From: Variovorax sp. WS11
GTDB taxonomy: Bacteria > Pseudomonadota > Gammaproteobacteria > Burkholderiales > Burkholderiaceae_C
DNA length: 64,000 bases
Assembly (NCBI RefSeq): GCF_010499245.1
Contig: NZ_JAAGOW010000005.1
Location: forward strand, 310,001-374,000
Direction: 5' to 3'
Made by a program: the position numbers and the translations under genes. Each line of letters begins with the position of its first letter. The first letter of the stretch is position 1. Shown in pieces: positions 41,497 to 51,926 of the stretch. The notes under the pieces are model-generated. The model saw nothing but the letters and a program-made list of their open reading frames with translations, had not been told where the DNA came from and did no database searches.

Positions 41497-43476
41497 ATGC
41501 AGTCGCTCGACGTGCTCAGGGAGCCCATACGCATCGGACAGGTTCACAGCCGCAACCGGATCTACCTGCCCGCGCACCAGGTGAGCCTGCCGCCGGCGGC
41601 GTACGGCGCCTACCTGGCCGAGCGGGCACGGGGTGGCGTGGGGCTGATCGTGACGCACGGCTTCCACGTGCATCCGGCCAGCGCCCGCGCCGGCGTCTCG
41701 CCCTGGGAACCGGCGTGGGCCGATGCGGTCCGCCAGTTCGTGGCGCCCAGCAGGCAACAAGGCGTGCCCGTGTTCGTGCAGATCACGCACATGGGTGCCA
41801 GCGGCACGCGGCGCACCGACGAGATCGGCTGGTGGGGTGCCGTGATGGCGCCTTCGCAGATCCCTTCGCCGGTGCACCGGGCCAGCCCGAAGCCGATGGA
41901 GGAAGAAGACATCCGCGAGGTGATCGAGGGCTTCGCAGCCACCGCGGCCAATGTCCAGGCGGGCGGCGGCGACGGGGTCGAGATCCACGGCTCGCACGGC
42001 TACCTGCTCAGCAACTTCCTGTCGCCCTACTGGAACAGGCGCAGCGATGCCTGGGGCGGCGACACCGAACGGCGCGCCCGCCTGGCGCTGGAGATCGGCA
42101 AGGCGGTGCGCCGGCGCTGCGGCAGCGATTTCGTGATCGGCATCAAGCTGAGTCTGGACGAATACCTCGGCGACGCCGGCACCACGCCGGACGAGACCCT
42201 CCGCGTGCTCCGCTTCCTCGAGGAGGCCCGGCTGTTCGACTACGTATGCCTGTCGCACACCGACTACCACCAGAACCACAAGCTGGTGCCGCCGCAATCC
42301 AGCGGCGAGACGGCGCCGCTGGCGGCCAATGCGGCGCGGGTGCGCAAAGTCCTCGGCGGGCGCATCCCGCTCTTGATCCAGGGATCGGTGCGCACGCTCG
42401 AGAAGGCGGCCGAGATCGTGCAGCTCGGGCAGTCCGACCTGGTCGGCCTGGTGCGGGCGCACATTGCCGATCCGGAGATCGTGAACAAGGCATTCGAAGG
42501 CCGCGCCGATCAAACGCGGCGCTGCGTCGGCGCCAATCAGGGTTGCTGGCGCAGGCTGGGCCAGAACGTGAGCTGTACGGTGAACCCGGCGGCCGGACGC
42601 GAGCTGCAGTTCGGCGTTGCGCTCGTCAGGCCCGCGGCCGCGCCGAAGAAGGTGCTGGTGATCGGCGGCGGCCCCGCCGGACTCAAGTTCGCGGATACCG
42701 CTGCTTCTCGCGGTCACCAGGTGACCCTGTGGGAAGGCAGTGGCCGGCTCGGTGGCCAGATCCGCAGGGCGGGCCTGCTGCCGGACTACGGATCGTGGAC
42801 CTTCCTGGTCGACGACCTGGAGGCATCGGTGCGTCGCCGAGGTGTGGCGCTGGTCATGAACCGGCACGCCACCGCCGATGCGGTGGCCGCCGCGGGCGCC
42901 GACGAAGTGATCGTGGCGACGGGCGCGCGCTGGCAGCGCAGCGGGTTCTCGATGTTTCGAACCGACCGCGATGCCATTCCGGGCGCGGAGTCGGCGGATG
43001 TGATGGATGCACTCGCCGCGCTCGACACGCTCGACGCGTGCGGCCGGCGCGTGCTGATCGTCGACGACAACGGCGACTACCTGCCGTTGGGGCTGGCACG
43101 CTTGCTTGCAGCGTCGGGCCGGGAGGTGACGGTCGTCAGCGCCGACGCCATGCTCGGCCGCAAGCTGGAGGCCACGCTGGACTGGCCGTGGATCATGCCG
43201 CGGGTGGTGCAGGCCGGCATCGCGCTGCGCACATCGACCTCGGTCGAGCGCATCGAGCCGGGCCGGGTCATTTTGCGCAACCTGCTCGCCGGTCCGCACG
43301 AAGCGCTGGCTGCCGACACGGTGGTGTTGTCGATGCTGCGCGCGAGCGACGACGCGCTCTATCACGAGCTCAAGGCGCGCGGCCTGCCGGTGCACCGCAT
43401 CGGCGACTGCGTGGCGCCGCGCGAGGTGGACGACGCGGTGCTGGAAGGCTTTCGCGAAGCGCACGCGATGGCGTGA
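41497..43476 (+). CDS. OYE-type NADH:flavin oxidoreductase / 2,4-dienoyl-CoA-reductase-like, 659 aa
   Basis: An N-terminal FMN TIM barrel (1-345; NRIYLPAHQVS, HGSHGYLLSNFLSPYWNRRSD) is followed by an Fe-S motif RRCVGANQGCW...VSCTVNP and a C-terminal FAD/NAD module (VLVIGGGPAGLKFADTAASRG near 388; VLIVDDNGDYLPLGLA near 525). The second cysteine of the common CIGCN motif is Ala here, as I recall in DgcA-type demethylases, so this may not be a defect. It should reduce an enone or demethylate an amine. ATG 41497 is chosen; a terminator follows at 43494. Confidence 0.88.
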   Translation: MQSLDVLREPIRIGQVHSRNRIYLPAHQVSLPPAAYGAYLAERARGGVGLIVTHGFHVHPASARAGVSPWEPAWADAVRQFVAPSRQQGVPVFVQITHMGASGTRRTDEIGWWGAVMAPSQIPSPVHRASPKPMEEEDIREVIEGFAATAANVQAGGGDGVEIHGSHGYLLSNFLSPYWNRRSDAWGGDTERRARLALEIGKAVRRRCGSDFVIGIKLSLDEYLGDAGTTPDETLRVLRFLEEARLFDYVCLSHTDYHQNHKLVPPQSSGETAPLAANAARVRKVLGGRIPLLIQGSVRTLEKAAEIVQLGQSDLVGLVRAHIADPEIVNKAFEGRADQTRRCVGANQGCWRRLGQNVSCTVNPAAGRELQFGVALVRPAAAPKKVLVIGGGPAGLKFADTAASRGHQVTLWEGSGRLGGQIRRAGLLPDYGSWTFLVDDLEASVRRRGVALVMNRHATADAVAAAGADEVIVATGARWQRSGFSMFRTDRDAIPGAESADVMDALAALDTLDACGRRVLIVDDNGDYLPLGLARLLAASGREVTVVSADAMLGRKLEATLDWPWIMPRVVQAGIALRTSTSVERIEPGRVILRNLLAGPHEALAADTVVLSMLRASDDALYHELKARGLPVHRIGDCVAPREVDDAVLEGFREAHAMA

Positions 43477-43493
43477 GTCCTGCAGCACCAGCA

Positions 43494-43519
43494 AGAAAGG
43501 CCGCTCGCGCGGCCTTTCT
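43494..43519. terminator. Bidirectional rho-independent terminator
   Basis: AGAAAGGCCGC-TCGC-GCGGCCTTTCT is an 11-bp perfect stem with a 4-base loop, A-rich on one side and T-rich on the other. It lies between the convergent OYE gene (stop 43476) and binding-protein gene (stop 43545). Confidence 0.85.
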
Positions 43520-43544
43520 CTTTGGCGAGTGTCCGAACGCTGTG

Positions 43545-44753
43545 TCAACGCTCGATGGTGATCAGCTCCGTCATCGGCTTCCACGACTTGCCGTCGAACC
43601 TGGCGAGCCGCGCCTGGCGGATCGGGTAGTAGTCGTCGGCCCGGAAGTTGATCTTCATGCCGGGCAGCAGCATGCCCAGCTCGACGTCCTTCAGGCCCTG
43701 GATCTGCTTCAGCAGGTTCTCGCGCGTCAGGTTGTCGCCGCAGCGCTGCAGCGCCAGGGCCGTCAGCTGGGCGCCCATGTAGGTGTAGACCGAAGTGGTG
43801 TCGCCCGGATCGTCGTTGGGCAGGTACTTCTTGAAGAAGGCCAGGTAGTCCTGCATGGCCTTGTCTTCGGCCCATGCCGGATCCGAGGGCGTCTTGAACC
43901 AGTAGCTGGACACCAGGCCCACGGAGTTGTCCAGGCCGGCCGGCGTCAGCACGCCGGTGATGGAGCTGGACACGAAGGGCACGATGTACAGAGGCTTCCA
44001 GCCGATGGCACCCACCTTCTTGATCGCCTGCGCCTGGGCCTTGTTGGAGGCGAACACGACCAGCGTGTCGGCACCGGAGGCCTGCAGCTGCAGGATCTGC
44101 GAATCGACGGTGGGGTCGCTCATCTCCTGGCTGACTTCCTTGACGATGTTGGCCTGTCTTTCACCCAGCGCCTTGCGAAAGCCGCGGATGTACGACTTGC
44201 CGACGTCGTCGTTCTGGTAGAGCACGCCGATCTTGGCATTCGGCTTGGCCTCGGCCAGGTACTTGCCGAAGATCGAGCCTTCGATGTCGTAGGCAAAGGA
44301 GAATGGCACGGTCCAGGGCGTGGCCTTGGAATCATGCAGGCCGGGACTGGAGGCGTAGAACAGCAGCTGCGGCACCTGCTTGGCGTTCAGGTACTTCTGC
44401 ACCGCGGTCTGCGCGGCGGTGCCCATGGAGTTCACGATGCCCAGCACCTGGTCGGACTCGACCAGCTTGCGCGTCACTTCCACGGTCTTGGGCGGGCTGT
44501 AGGCGTCGTCCACCGACAGCAGGTTGATCTTGCGGCCGTTGATGCCGCCCTGGGTCTCGTTGAGCATCTTGAAGTAGGCGACGGACATGCGCCCCACCAT
44601 CGAATAGGCGGAGCCGGGGCCGCTGTAGGCGACCGTCTGGCCCAGCTTGATCTCGGTGTCGCTGGCGCCGGGGCCGTATTTCTTCTGGGCTTGGGCCGGC
44701 ACGACGGCCGCGAGGCCGGCTGCAGTCAGCAAGGCAAGGAGTGAAGCTCGCAT
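43545..44753 (-). CDS. Liv-type periplasmic substrate-binding protein, 402 aa
   Basis: A signal peptide ending VVPAQAQ precedes a type I binding fold: IKLGQTVAYSGPGSAYSMVG, FKMLNETQGGINGRKINLLSVDD, VTRKLVESDQVLGIVNSMGTAAQ, GVLYQNDDVGKSYIRGFRKAL. Start ATG 44753 has AGGAG upstream. It stands alone, divergent from a CYP199-like P450 across 177 bases that hold boxes 6a and 6b, and most likely serves the second Liv transporter (35446-38863). Confidence 0.9.
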   Translation of the reverse strand: MRASLLALLTAAGLAAVVPAQAQKKYGPGASDTEIKLGQTVAYSGPGSAYSMVGRMSVAYFKMLNETQGGINGRKINLLSVDDAYSPPKTVEVTRKLVESDQVLGIVNSMGTAAQTAVQKYLNAKQVPQLLFYASSPGLHDSKATPWTVPFSFAYDIEGSIFGKYLAEAKPNAKIGVLYQNDDVGKSYIRGFRKALGERQANIVKEVSQEMSDPTVDSQILQLQASGADTLVVFASNKAQAQAIKKVGAIGWKPLYIVPFVSSSITGVLTPAGLDNSVGLVSSYWFKTPSDPAWAEDKAMQDYLAFFKKYLPNDDPGDTTSVYTYMGAQLTALALQRCGDNLTRENLLKQIQGLKDVELGMLLPGMKINFRADDYYPIRQARLARFDGKSWKPMTELITIER

Positions 44754-44815
44754 GGGGTCTCCTGGTGTGGGTGAACTCGGTGGCGCAAGTAAATCAAGGG
44801 GCCGTGGCCGCGTCT

Positions 44816-44833
44816 GTCCCCGTGTCGCGTGAC
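44816..44833 (-). promoter_or_regulatory. GTCCCC box 6a (binding-protein promoter)
   Basis: GTCCCC-GTGTCG-CGTGAC matches 10/12, with CGTCT on its left flank. Toward the binding-protein gene, TTTACT lies at 44788-44793 at the standard distance and the ATG at 44753 is 63 bases from the box, with AGGAG before it. Confidence 0.55.
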
Positions 44834-44852
44834 ACATCGCCATGCCGGGATC

Positions 44853-44870
44853 GTCCCCGCAGGAGGGGAC
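44853..44870 (+). promoter_or_regulatory. GTCCCC box 6b (P450 promoter)
   Basis: GTCCCC-GCAGGA-GGGGAC is a perfect 12/12 match followed by TGACG. CCCAAT lies at 44893-44898 in the -10 position; the P450 ATG (44931) is 61 bases past the box, preceded by AAGGAG. Confidence 0.7.
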
Positions 44871-44930
44871 TGACGCGCGGCGCAGGCCATGCCCCAATCT
44901 CCTGCATCCCCCCAAGCAAGGAGCCTGTGC

Positions 44931-46148
44931 ATGACCGACGCCGCCGAAGCCGTCGCCCTTCGCGAAGCGCCCGTGCTGGACATCGATCCCTATTCGATCG
45001 AGGTGCTGCGCGATCCCTATTCTTTCCACGAGGCGCTGCGCGAAGCCGGCCCGGTGGCCCTGATCAAGCCGCACGGCGTCTACGCCGTGGGGCGCCATGC
45101 GGAGGCGAAGACGGTGCTGTCCGATCACGCGCGCTTCGCCAACGCCGGCGGCATCGGCATCCAGGACATCCGCAAGCCAGGCGACTTTCGCATCCCCAGC
45201 CGCCTGCTGGAAGCCGACCCGCCGGATCACACGAAGATCCGCACCGTGGTCACGCGGCTCTTGTCGCCGCTGGTGATCCGCAAGTGGAAGGAAGGCTTCG
45301 AGCGCAAGGCCGAGGCCCTGGTGGACCAATTGCTGGCGCAGCGCGAGTTCGACGGCGTGGAGGACTGCGCCGAACGCTTCGTCCTCGAGGCCTTCCCGGC
45401 GGCCGTGGGCGTTCAGCTCCCCCGCACCGAGACGCTCGCCATCGGCGAGATGCGCTTCAACCAGAGCGGCCCCGCGAATGCGCTGTACGAACGCGCCATC
45501 CAGGCCGCGCAGCCCTACCTGGCCTGGTTCGAGGAGAGCGTGTCGCGCCAGGGCGTGATCCCCGGCTCGATCGCCGAACTGCTGTTTCGCGCCGAGGATG
45601 CGGGCGAGCTCGACGAGGGCATCGCCTCCAACGTGGTGCGCAGCTTCGTGGGCGGCGGCACCGATTCCACCATCGCCGGCATCGGCTTCACGCTGCACCA
45701 GCTGGCGAAGAACCCGGCGCAGTGGGATCGCGTTCGCAGCGAGCCGGCCAAGGTGAAGGCCGCGTTCGAGGAAGGCATCCGGCACGAGACGCCGTTCCAG
45801 GTGACCTACCGCACCACGCGCGGCGAGACCGAGCTGTCGGGCGTTCGACTCAATGCCGACACCAAGGTCGGCGTGTTCATGGGCGCCGCAAACCGCGATC
45901 CGCGCCAGTTCGCCGATCCCGATCGCTTCGACGTCGACCGCCCCGCGCTTGCCGGCAACCATGTGGCGCTCGGCCATGGCATCCATGCCTGCATCGGCCA
46001 GATGCTGGCCCGGCAGGAGTCCGAAGCGCTCATCGGCGCCCTGGCGCGCCGGGTGGCCCGCATGGAGCTCAGCGCGCCCGCCAGCTACCGCCCGATCAAC
46101 CAGATGCGCACGCTCGACAAGCTGCCGATGCGCATCGTGTCGGCATGA
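44931..46148 (+). CDS. Cytochrome P450, CYP199-like paralogue, 405 aa
   Basis: It has the heme loop LGHGIHACIGQM near residue 350 with Leu in place of the usual leading Phe, the K-helix EEGIRHE, the I-helix GGGTDSTIAG, and MGAANRDPRQFADPDRFDV. It shares motifs throughout with the P450 at 19002, so the two are paralogues resembling CYP199A para-benzoate monooxygenases. ATG 44931 (AAGGAG 7 bases upstream) is preferred to ATG 44889, which would precede the predicted -10. The Phe-to-Leu change can alter heme redox or stability but Leu occurs in some P450s. Confidence 0.9.
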   Translation: MTDAAEAVALREAPVLDIDPYSIEVLRDPYSFHEALREAGPVALIKPHGVYAVGRHAEAKTVLSDHARFANAGGIGIQDIRKPGDFRIPSRLLEADPPDHTKIRTVVTRLLSPLVIRKWKEGFERKAEALVDQLLAQREFDGVEDCAERFVLEAFPAAVGVQLPRTETLAIGEMRFNQSGPANALYERAIQAAQPYLAWFEESVSRQGVIPGSIAELLFRAEDAGELDEGIASNVVRSFVGGGTDSTIAGIGFTLHQLAKNPAQWDRVRSEPAKVKAAFEEGIRHETPFQVTYRTTRGETELSGVRLNADTKVGVFMGAANRDPRQFADPDRFDVDRPALAGNHVALGHGIHACIGQMLARQESEALIGALARRVARMELSAPASYRPINQMRTLDKLPMRIVSA

Positions 46149-46163
46149 CCGGGCCCACGCCTC

Positions 46164-47527
<1,364 letters not shown>

Positions 47528-47531
<4 letters not shown>

Positions 47532-49363
47532 TTGTTGATCACTCCTTCCAGCTGGGGGCTGGCAACGTTGTGGATAGCGACCGGCAGGTCGACGACGAAG
47601 CAGGCGCCGCCCTCCGGCAGGTTGGCCGCACGCAGCGTGCCGTCCATGGCCCGCACCAATTGTGCCGAGATCACGAGGCCCAGGCCCAGCCCGGTGCCCG
47701 CCGGCTTGCTGGTGACGAAGGGCTCGAACAGGCGCGGCAGGATGTCCGGCGCAATGCCCGGCCCGCTGTCGCTCACGCGCAGCATCACGCGGCCCTCCTG
47801 CGGCCTTGCCTCCAGCCGCAGTGTGCGCCGGGGCGAAGCCTGCATCGCGTCGATGGCGTTGCGCATCAGGTTGACCAGCACGCTGCCCAGCGCGGCTTCC
47901 TCGGCCATCACGCTCAGCGTGGCGGGCTGCACATCGAGCTCGATGGCGACGCCGTTCTTCTTCGAGGCCTCGGCGACGATGAGCTGCGCATCGGCCACGG
48001 CCTGCGCCAGCGCCACCGGCGCGCGTTGCAGCTCGCCCTTGTGCGCAAAGTTCTTGAGCTGCGAGGTCAGGCGCGCCAGGCGGTCGACCATGCCGCGGAT
48101 GCGCTGCAGGTTGCCGCGCACGTCGTCGAAGCGGCTCTTGTCGAGCAGGATGGCGGCACTCTCCGAGAGCGTGCGCATCGCCGTGAGCGGCTGATTCAGC
48201 TCGTGCACCACGCCGGCCGACATCTGGCCCAGCGCGGCCATCTTGCCGGCATGCACCAGCTCGCCCTGGGCCGCGCGCAGCTGCGCGGTGCGCGCGACCA
48301 CGGTCGATTCGAGGCTGTCGTGCGCCGCCTGCAGCGCGGCCTGGTTGGCGAGCTTCTGGCGCACGGCGCGGCGGCGCTGCCACAGCGTGACGGCGATCAG
48401 CAGCAGCACCGCCATGGCCAGGCTCGCCGTGACGGCCGCATAACGCGCACCCACGCGCACCGGCGCCAGGTCGTCGAGCACCACCAGCTGCCAGGGCGCG
48501 CCGCGCAGCGCGCGCCTCGAGGCGAGCTGGTCCACGCCGTCGAGCGCGACGATCTGCACGTCGCGCGCCAGCGCCTCCTTCTGCGTCCACTGCAGCGGCT
48601 CCAGGCCGGCCTCGCCGTAGGGGCGCGAGCGCTGCACCTCGGCGCGCTGCAAGGACTCCAGCGGCCGCAGCGGCCGGAACTTCAGGTCGTCGCGGGTGGC
48701 CAGGATCACCACGCCGCGCTGATCGATCAACATCACGTGGCCCGGCAGCAGGCGCCAGGCGCGCTCGGACTCCTCGAGATTGACCTTGACCGCCACCACG
48801 CCGCGCGCCGGCTGGTCGCGGCGCAGGGCATACGAAAGGTAGTAGCCGGGCTTGCGGCTGGTGATGCCGACGCCGTAGAAGCGGCCCCTGCCCTGCCGCA
48901 GCGCATCGATCACGTAGGGCCGGAACGACAGGTCCTGGCCGACGGTGGTGCCCGGCCGGTTCCAGTCGGAGGCGGCCAGCGAGGTACCGGCGGCGTCGAG
49001 CACATAGAGCATCTCCGCGCCCGCGGTGGCATTGACGCCGTCGAGATAGCGGTTGACCGCGTCGCGCAGGCCCGCATCCGACGGCGCGCCGAGCAGCGCG
49101 GGGACGACGGGCGTCATCTCCAGCAGCGCGGGCAGGTACTCGAAACGGGCCAGGTCGGCATCGAGCCCGGTCGCGAGCATGTCGAGGCGGTGGTCGGCCG
49201 CCTCGCGCAACCGCGCCAGGCCGTTCTGCATGGCGAGCTGATGGCCGGCGACGGCGGCCAGGACCACCAGCGCCAGCGCGCCGCACCAGCGCGGCAGGCC
49301 GCGCCAGCGTCTTGGTGTCTCAGAAGGCAAATCGAAGCGCCGGGCCGGCTCCCTTGAAGTCAT
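47528..49363 (-). CDS. dctB: Sensor histidine kinase, DctB-like, 611 aa
   Basis: Two membrane helices (about 27-45 and 306-328) flank a large periplasmic double-PAS-like sensor with RPYVIDALRQGRGRFYGVG, the DctB dicarboxylate-sensor signature. Then come a coiled coil and a NtrB/DctB-type kinase core: H387 in VVHELNQPLTAM, an N box VNLMRNAIDAM, and DSGPGIAP with GLGLGLVIS. It is coupled by GTGA to its regulator. It lies 95 bases after cydB on the same strand; a promoter in that gap is likely but I could not recognise one. Confidence 0.9.
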
Positions 49364-49454
49364 GAACCCGTTATTGCACAAAGGCCGCATGGGCCGCATC
49401 GGGGGCAGCCCGGTGGTGCGGATCGCGGAGGGTGCATCCCAGGCCCATGTCCCC

Positions 49455-50459
49455 TCAGGCATAGCGCAGTTCGCCGGTCTTGCCGCGGAAGACCCGGTAG
49501 GAGAACACCGTGTAGCCCACGATGGCCGGCACCGAGATGCAGGCGCCCACCAGGATCACCTTGAGCGCCGCTGCACTGCTCGCGGCCTGCCAGATTGTGA
49601 GCTGGCCGATCACCACGTAGGGAAAGATGCTGTAGGCCAGCCCCAGGAAGCCGAGCACGAACACCATGATGAGCAGCACGAACGGCAGCCAGCACACCGG
49701 CCCGCGCACGATGCGCGTGTCCAGCAGGCCGCGCACGGCGAGCAACGCCGCGCCGGTCATGAGCGGAATGGCGGCCAGCGCCAGGATCTCGGGCAGCGCG
49801 AACCAGCGCTCGCGCACCTCGGGGCTGACCCAGGGCGTGGCCATCGAGATCAGCACCATGCCGCCGACCATCGGTGCCCAGGCGGTGCGCGCCCATTGCA
49901 CGGCGCGCTCCTGCAGCGCGCCTTCGGTCTTCATGACGAGCCAGGTCGCGCCCATCAGCACGTAGGCCATCGGCAGCGCCACCGCGATGGCCGCAGCGAA
50001 CAATGGGTAGTTCCAGCCGGTGCCGAAGCCGCTGACGTAGCGCCCGAGCATCCAGCCCTGCGCCACCGAGGCCAGCGTCGAGCCGGCGAAGAAGAGCCGG
50101 TCCCAGGTGCGCTTGTGGCTGTCGCGCGCTTTCACGCGGAAGTCGAAGGCCACGCCGCGCAGCGTCAGGCCGATGAGCATCAGCGCCACCGGCAGGTAGA
50201 GCTCGCCGAGCACCAGGCCGTGCGCCTTGGGGAAGGCCACCAGCAGGATGCCCACGCCCAGCACCAGCCAGGTCTCGTTGGCGTCCCAGAACGGGCCGAT
50301 GGAGGCGACCATCACGTCCTTCTCGGCGTCGGTGGCGCGGTGCATGAGCATGCCCACGCCGAGGTCGTAGCCGTCGCTGATCACGTAGACCAGCATCGAC
50401 ACGCCCATCAGCACCATGAAGATCACCGGCAGCGCGGCGTCGAAGCTCATGGCGGTCAT
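49455..50459 (-). CDS. cydB: Cytochrome bd-type (cyanide-insensitive) quinol oxidase subunit II, 334 aa
   Basis: It is a polytopic CydB/CioB with the opening LPVIFMVLMGVSMLVYVISDGYDLGVGML, GPFWDANETWLVLGVG, and about nine membrane helices. ATG 50459 overlaps the cydA stop as ATGA. With CydA it forms a quinol-to-oxygen oxidase in the inner membrane that does not pump protons. The short partner CydA marks it as the cyanide-insensitive (CIO) type. No CydX-like small subunit is obvious after it. Confidence 0.92.
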   Translation of the reverse strand: MTAMSFDAALPVIFMVLMGVSMLVYVISDGYDLGVGMLMHRATDAEKDVMVASIGPFWDANETWLVLGVGILLVAFPKAHGLVLGELYLPVALMLIGLTLRGVAFDFRVKARDSHKRTWDRLFFAGSTLASVAQGWMLGRYVSGFGTGWNYPLFAAAIAVALPMAYVLMGATWLVMKTEGALQERAVQWARTAWAPMVGGMVLISMATPWVSPEVRERWFALPEILALAAIPLMTGAALLAVRGLLDTRIVRGPVCWLPFVLLIMVFVLGFLGLAYSIFPYVVIGQLTIWQAASSAAALKVILVGACISVPAIVGYTVFSYRVFRGKTGELRYA

Positions 50460-51880
50460 GCTGGGCCTCCTTCGGTCACAGGTGAAGTGATGTTCGTGAT
50501 CGCAGTGATCGCGCCGGGGGGCGTCGCGGCCCGCTCGGCGGCCTCGCCCGCCAGCACCTCCTCGGGCTTCTCCGCCATGTACTTGAGCACCGCGACATAG
50601 GCCACGATAAGCGCCAGGTACAGCGCGACATAGAGCGCCAGCGTGAGCCCGATCATCGCGGACGGCACCTTCGACACCACGTCCGCGGTGCGCACCAGGC
50701 CGTAGACGATGTAGGGCTGGCGCCCGATCTCGGTGACGTACCAGCCCGCCACCGTGGCCACCCAGCCCGAGAAGGTCATGCCCGCGAACAGCCACAGCAG
50801 CGCGCGCGGCAGCCGCGCCGGCTGCCACCGCGCGCGCCGATACAGCCACCAGCCGAGCCAGCTCGTGGCCAGCATCAGCATGCCCATGCCGACCATGATG
50901 CGGAAGGCGAAGAACATCGGCAGCGGCGGCGGATGCGCGCCGGCGAAGTCGTTGAGCCCGCGGATCTCGCCATCGGCCTCGTGCGTGAGGATCAGGCTCG
51001 CGCCCTTCGGCACCGCGATCTCGAAGCGATTGCTGCGCGACTCGGCGTCGGGAATGGCGAACAGCAGCAGCGGCACGCCGCGCGCGGTCTCCCACACGCC
51101 TTCCATCGCGGCGATCTTGGCGGGCTGGTGCTTCAGCGTGTTGAGGCCGTGCATGTCGCCCACCACGATCTGCAGCGGGACCAGCACCGCCGCCAGCGTG
51201 AGCCCCACGCGCATCACGCGCGCCGCGCTGCGCTGCCCCACGCCGCGCAGCACCTGCCAGGCCGACAGGCCGATCAGCAGGAAGGCGCAGGTCAGCGCCG
51301 AGGCCAGCAGCATGTGCGCGAAGCGGTACGGGAACGAGGGGTTGAACACCACCGCCAGCCAGCTCGCGACATGGAACTCGCCGTCCACGATCTCGTGGCC
51401 CGCGGGCGTCTGCATCCACGAGTTGAGCGCCAGGATCCAGAAGGCCGAGAGCGTGGTGCCGAAGGCCACCATGAAGGTCGACATCAAGTGAACGCGCTCG
51501 CCCACCTTGCCGTGCCCGAACAACATCACGCCGAGAAAGCCCGCCTCCAGGAAGAAGGCAGTGAGCACCTCGTAGCCCAGCAGCGGCCCCGCCACGTTGC
51601 CCACGCGCTCCATGAAGCCGGGCCAGTTGGTGCCGAACTGGAAGCTCATGGTGATGCCGCTGACCACCCCGAGCGCGAAGGTCAGCGCGAACACCTTGGT
51701 CCAGAAGCGGTAAGCGTCGAGCCAGCCCTGCGCCAGCACTCGGTCGTCGCCGCGCGTGCGCAGCCAGCGCCAGCGCAGGAACAGCAGCAGCCAGCCCAAG
51801 GCGATGCTGATCGTGGGAAACAGGATGTGGAAGGTGATGTTGGCCGCGAACTGCATGCGGGCGAGGATCAGGGCGTCCAT
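50456..51880 (-). CDS. cydA: Cyanide-insensitive cytochrome bd quinol oxidase subunit I, 474 aa
   Basis: It has ARMQFAANITFHILFPTISI at the N-terminus with the conserved His ligand for heme b595. GYEVLTAFFLEAGFLGVMLFG, MQTPAG and the quinol-loop GRQPYIVYGLVRT follow. The Q-loop is short (474 residues in total versus about 520 for E. coli CydA), typical of the CIO subgroup. It reduces oxygen at a low-affinity site, giving resistance to cyanide or sulfide and use at high oxygen. Start at 51880; 46 bases after the helical PHB-linked gene. Confidence 0.92.
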   Translation of the reverse strand: MDALILARMQFAANITFHILFPTISIALGWLLLFLRWRWLRTRGDDRVLAQGWLDAYRFWTKVFALTFALGVVSGITMSFQFGTNWPGFMERVGNVAGPLLGYEVLTAFFLEAGFLGVMLFGHGKVGERVHLMSTFMVAFGTTLSAFWILALNSWMQTPAGHEIVDGEFHVASWLAVVFNPSFPYRFAHMLLASALTCAFLLIGLSAWQVLRGVGQRSAARVMRVGLTLAAVLVPLQIVVGDMHGLNTLKHQPAKIAAMEGVWETARGVPLLLFAIPDAESRSNRFEIAVPKGASLILTHEADGEIRGLNDFAGAHPPPLPMFFAFRIMVGMGMLMLATSWLGWWLYRRARWQPARLPRALLWLFAGMTFSGWVATVAGWYVTEIGRQPYIVYGLVRTADVVSKVPSAMIGLTLALYVALYLALIVAYVAVLKYMAEKPEEVLAGEAAERAATPPGAITAITNITSPVTEGGPA

Positions 51881-51926
51881 CAGGTTCCTTTGGAGCCGGC
51901 GGCGGGGCGGCCGCCGCCGGCGTGGG

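Noticed and set aside
41497..43476. Cys-to-Ala change in the OYE Fe-S motif as an inactivating defect
   Set aside because: CVGAN in place of CIGCN is, as far as I recall, usual in the DgcA-like subgroup, so it is probably not a lesion.
4647..44870. GTCCCC repeats as transposon ends or REP-type repeats
   Set aside because: They occur at promoter distance from start codons with a conserved downstream -10, vary in spacer sequence, and show no flanking duplications or mobile genes.
49364..49454. Sigma-54 promoter before dctB
   Set aside because: A partial GG...GC pattern was found but the spacing between the two elements is wrong.
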